DNA of 64,000 nt from Variovorax gossypii (GTDB lineage Bacteria > Pseudomonadota > Gammaproteobacteria > Burkholderiales > Burkholderiaceae_C): positions 62,001-126,000 of the forward strand of contig NZ_RXOE01000001.1 of assembly GCF_003965815.1 (NCBI RefSeq), written 5' to 3'. This document shows positions 63,659-64,000 of this stretch, in pieces (the stretch's first letter is position 1; every line of letters starts with the position of its first letter). Under the pieces are notes generated by a model that had not been told where the DNA came from, did no database searches, and was given only the letters and a program-made list of their open reading frames with translations. The position numbers and the translations under genes were made by a program.

Positions 63659-64000
63659 ATGAAGCTGCTGCTGAGCATTGCGTTCGCCGCCGTGGCCCTG
63701 GCCGGTTGCGCCAGTGCACCGACCACGCCCACGGAGCCCGGAACGGGCAGGGGCACTTCCTATGTGCCCATGGTCGCCATGGAAGGCGTGGACAAGGTTC
63801 GCTACGACAACGACGTGGCCGACTGCCGCACCGCCGCCAATCGCATCTCGGCACGCAGCGAAACCGGCGATGCCATGTGGGGCGCGCTGGGCCTGGGGCT
63901 GATCACCGTGCATGGCCAGGGCATCGTGGCCGCTGCGTCGTACACCGGCATCACCGCCGCCATCATCGACTGGAACGGCCGCCCCAGCTCCGAACTCATC
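63659..64000 (+). CDS. Lipoprotein gene, cut by the window end
   Basis: Only the first 114 codons are present. A lipoprotein signal ends in the lipobox LAGC at residue 17, followed by a Pro/Thr linker. A domain with YDNDVADCRTAAN is followed by a Gly/Ala-rich hydrophobic stretch (WGALGLGLITVHGQG) that looks like a Gly-zipper. AGAGGGA precedes the start. It is divergent from the cytochrome c gene. Function unknown. Confidence 0.75.
   Translation, partial: MKLLLSIAFAAVALAGCASAPTTPTEPGTGRGTSYVPMVAMEGVDKVRYDNDVADCRTAANRISARSETGDAMWGALGLGLITVHGQGIVAAASYTGITAAIIDWNGRPSSELI

Overview
The window is high-GC chromosomal DNA from a betaproteobacterium, most likely a Comamonadaceae member close to Variovorax. 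This rests on protein style, paired Bug/TctC receptors, a comamonad-type intergenic repeat and a Ralstonia RSM-like filamentous prophage. It is an inference from sequence recognition; no search was run.

Layout. 1-5.4 kb: minor-pilin operon pilW-pilX-pilY1-pilE. 5.4-25.8 kb: housekeeping genes, namely nrdR, glyA, a lytic transglycosylase, a DUF748/AsmA-like giant, a DUF349 protein with an RGG-like tract, a DUF3592-like membrane protein, mtfA, lpxH, two cyclophilins, a TPR protein, cysS, an AlkA-type glycosylase, accA, tilS, lysC and tRNA-Ser(GCT). 25.8-33.0 kb: a complete 7.15-kb inovirus prophage inserted in the 3' end of the tRNA-Ser gene. It is bounded by a 26-bp direct repeat and carries a divergent HTH regulator, ssDNA-binding protein, tiny membrane proteins, major coat, adsorption protein, gpVI, Zot/gpI, HUH Rep and a small serine recombinase. 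It has no secretin of its own, so a host secretin is presumably used.

33.0-35.1 kb: a tautomerase, a divergent SDR and a LysR regulator. 35.2-47.8 kb: a same-strand run that I read as an undescribed biosynthesis/self-protection locus: AraC regulator, SAM methyltransferase, heme-oxygenase-like diiron enzyme, DUF1330, EamA exporter, AlaX tRNA-editing protein, a Rieske protein lacking a catalytic domain, Leu/Val dehydrogenase, ArgE-like deacylase, MHS transporter and a full isoleucyl-tRNA synthetase. The ileS lies outside the ribF-lspA setting usual in this group. Together these suggest a branched-chain amino-acid antimetabolite with IleRS and AlaX as self-protection.

48.0-61.1 kb: an AidB-like acyl-CoA dehydrogenase, then a catabolic region with a BisC-type molybdoenzyme, two Bug receptors, a rhodanese-type sulfurtransferase, a fumarase-superfamily lyase, a GlcD-type FAD oxidase, an IclR regulator, an MmgE/PrpD protein and a persulfide-dioxygenase-like MBL protein. 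TTCAATGAA motifs in two promoters tie the last group together. The mix fits catabolism of a succinyl adduct (iminodisuccinate/EDDS type, or a thioether analogue). 61.1-64.0 kb: a 7TM-DISM-like NarL-family histidine kinase, a small cytochrome c and the start of a lipoprotein gene cut by the window end.
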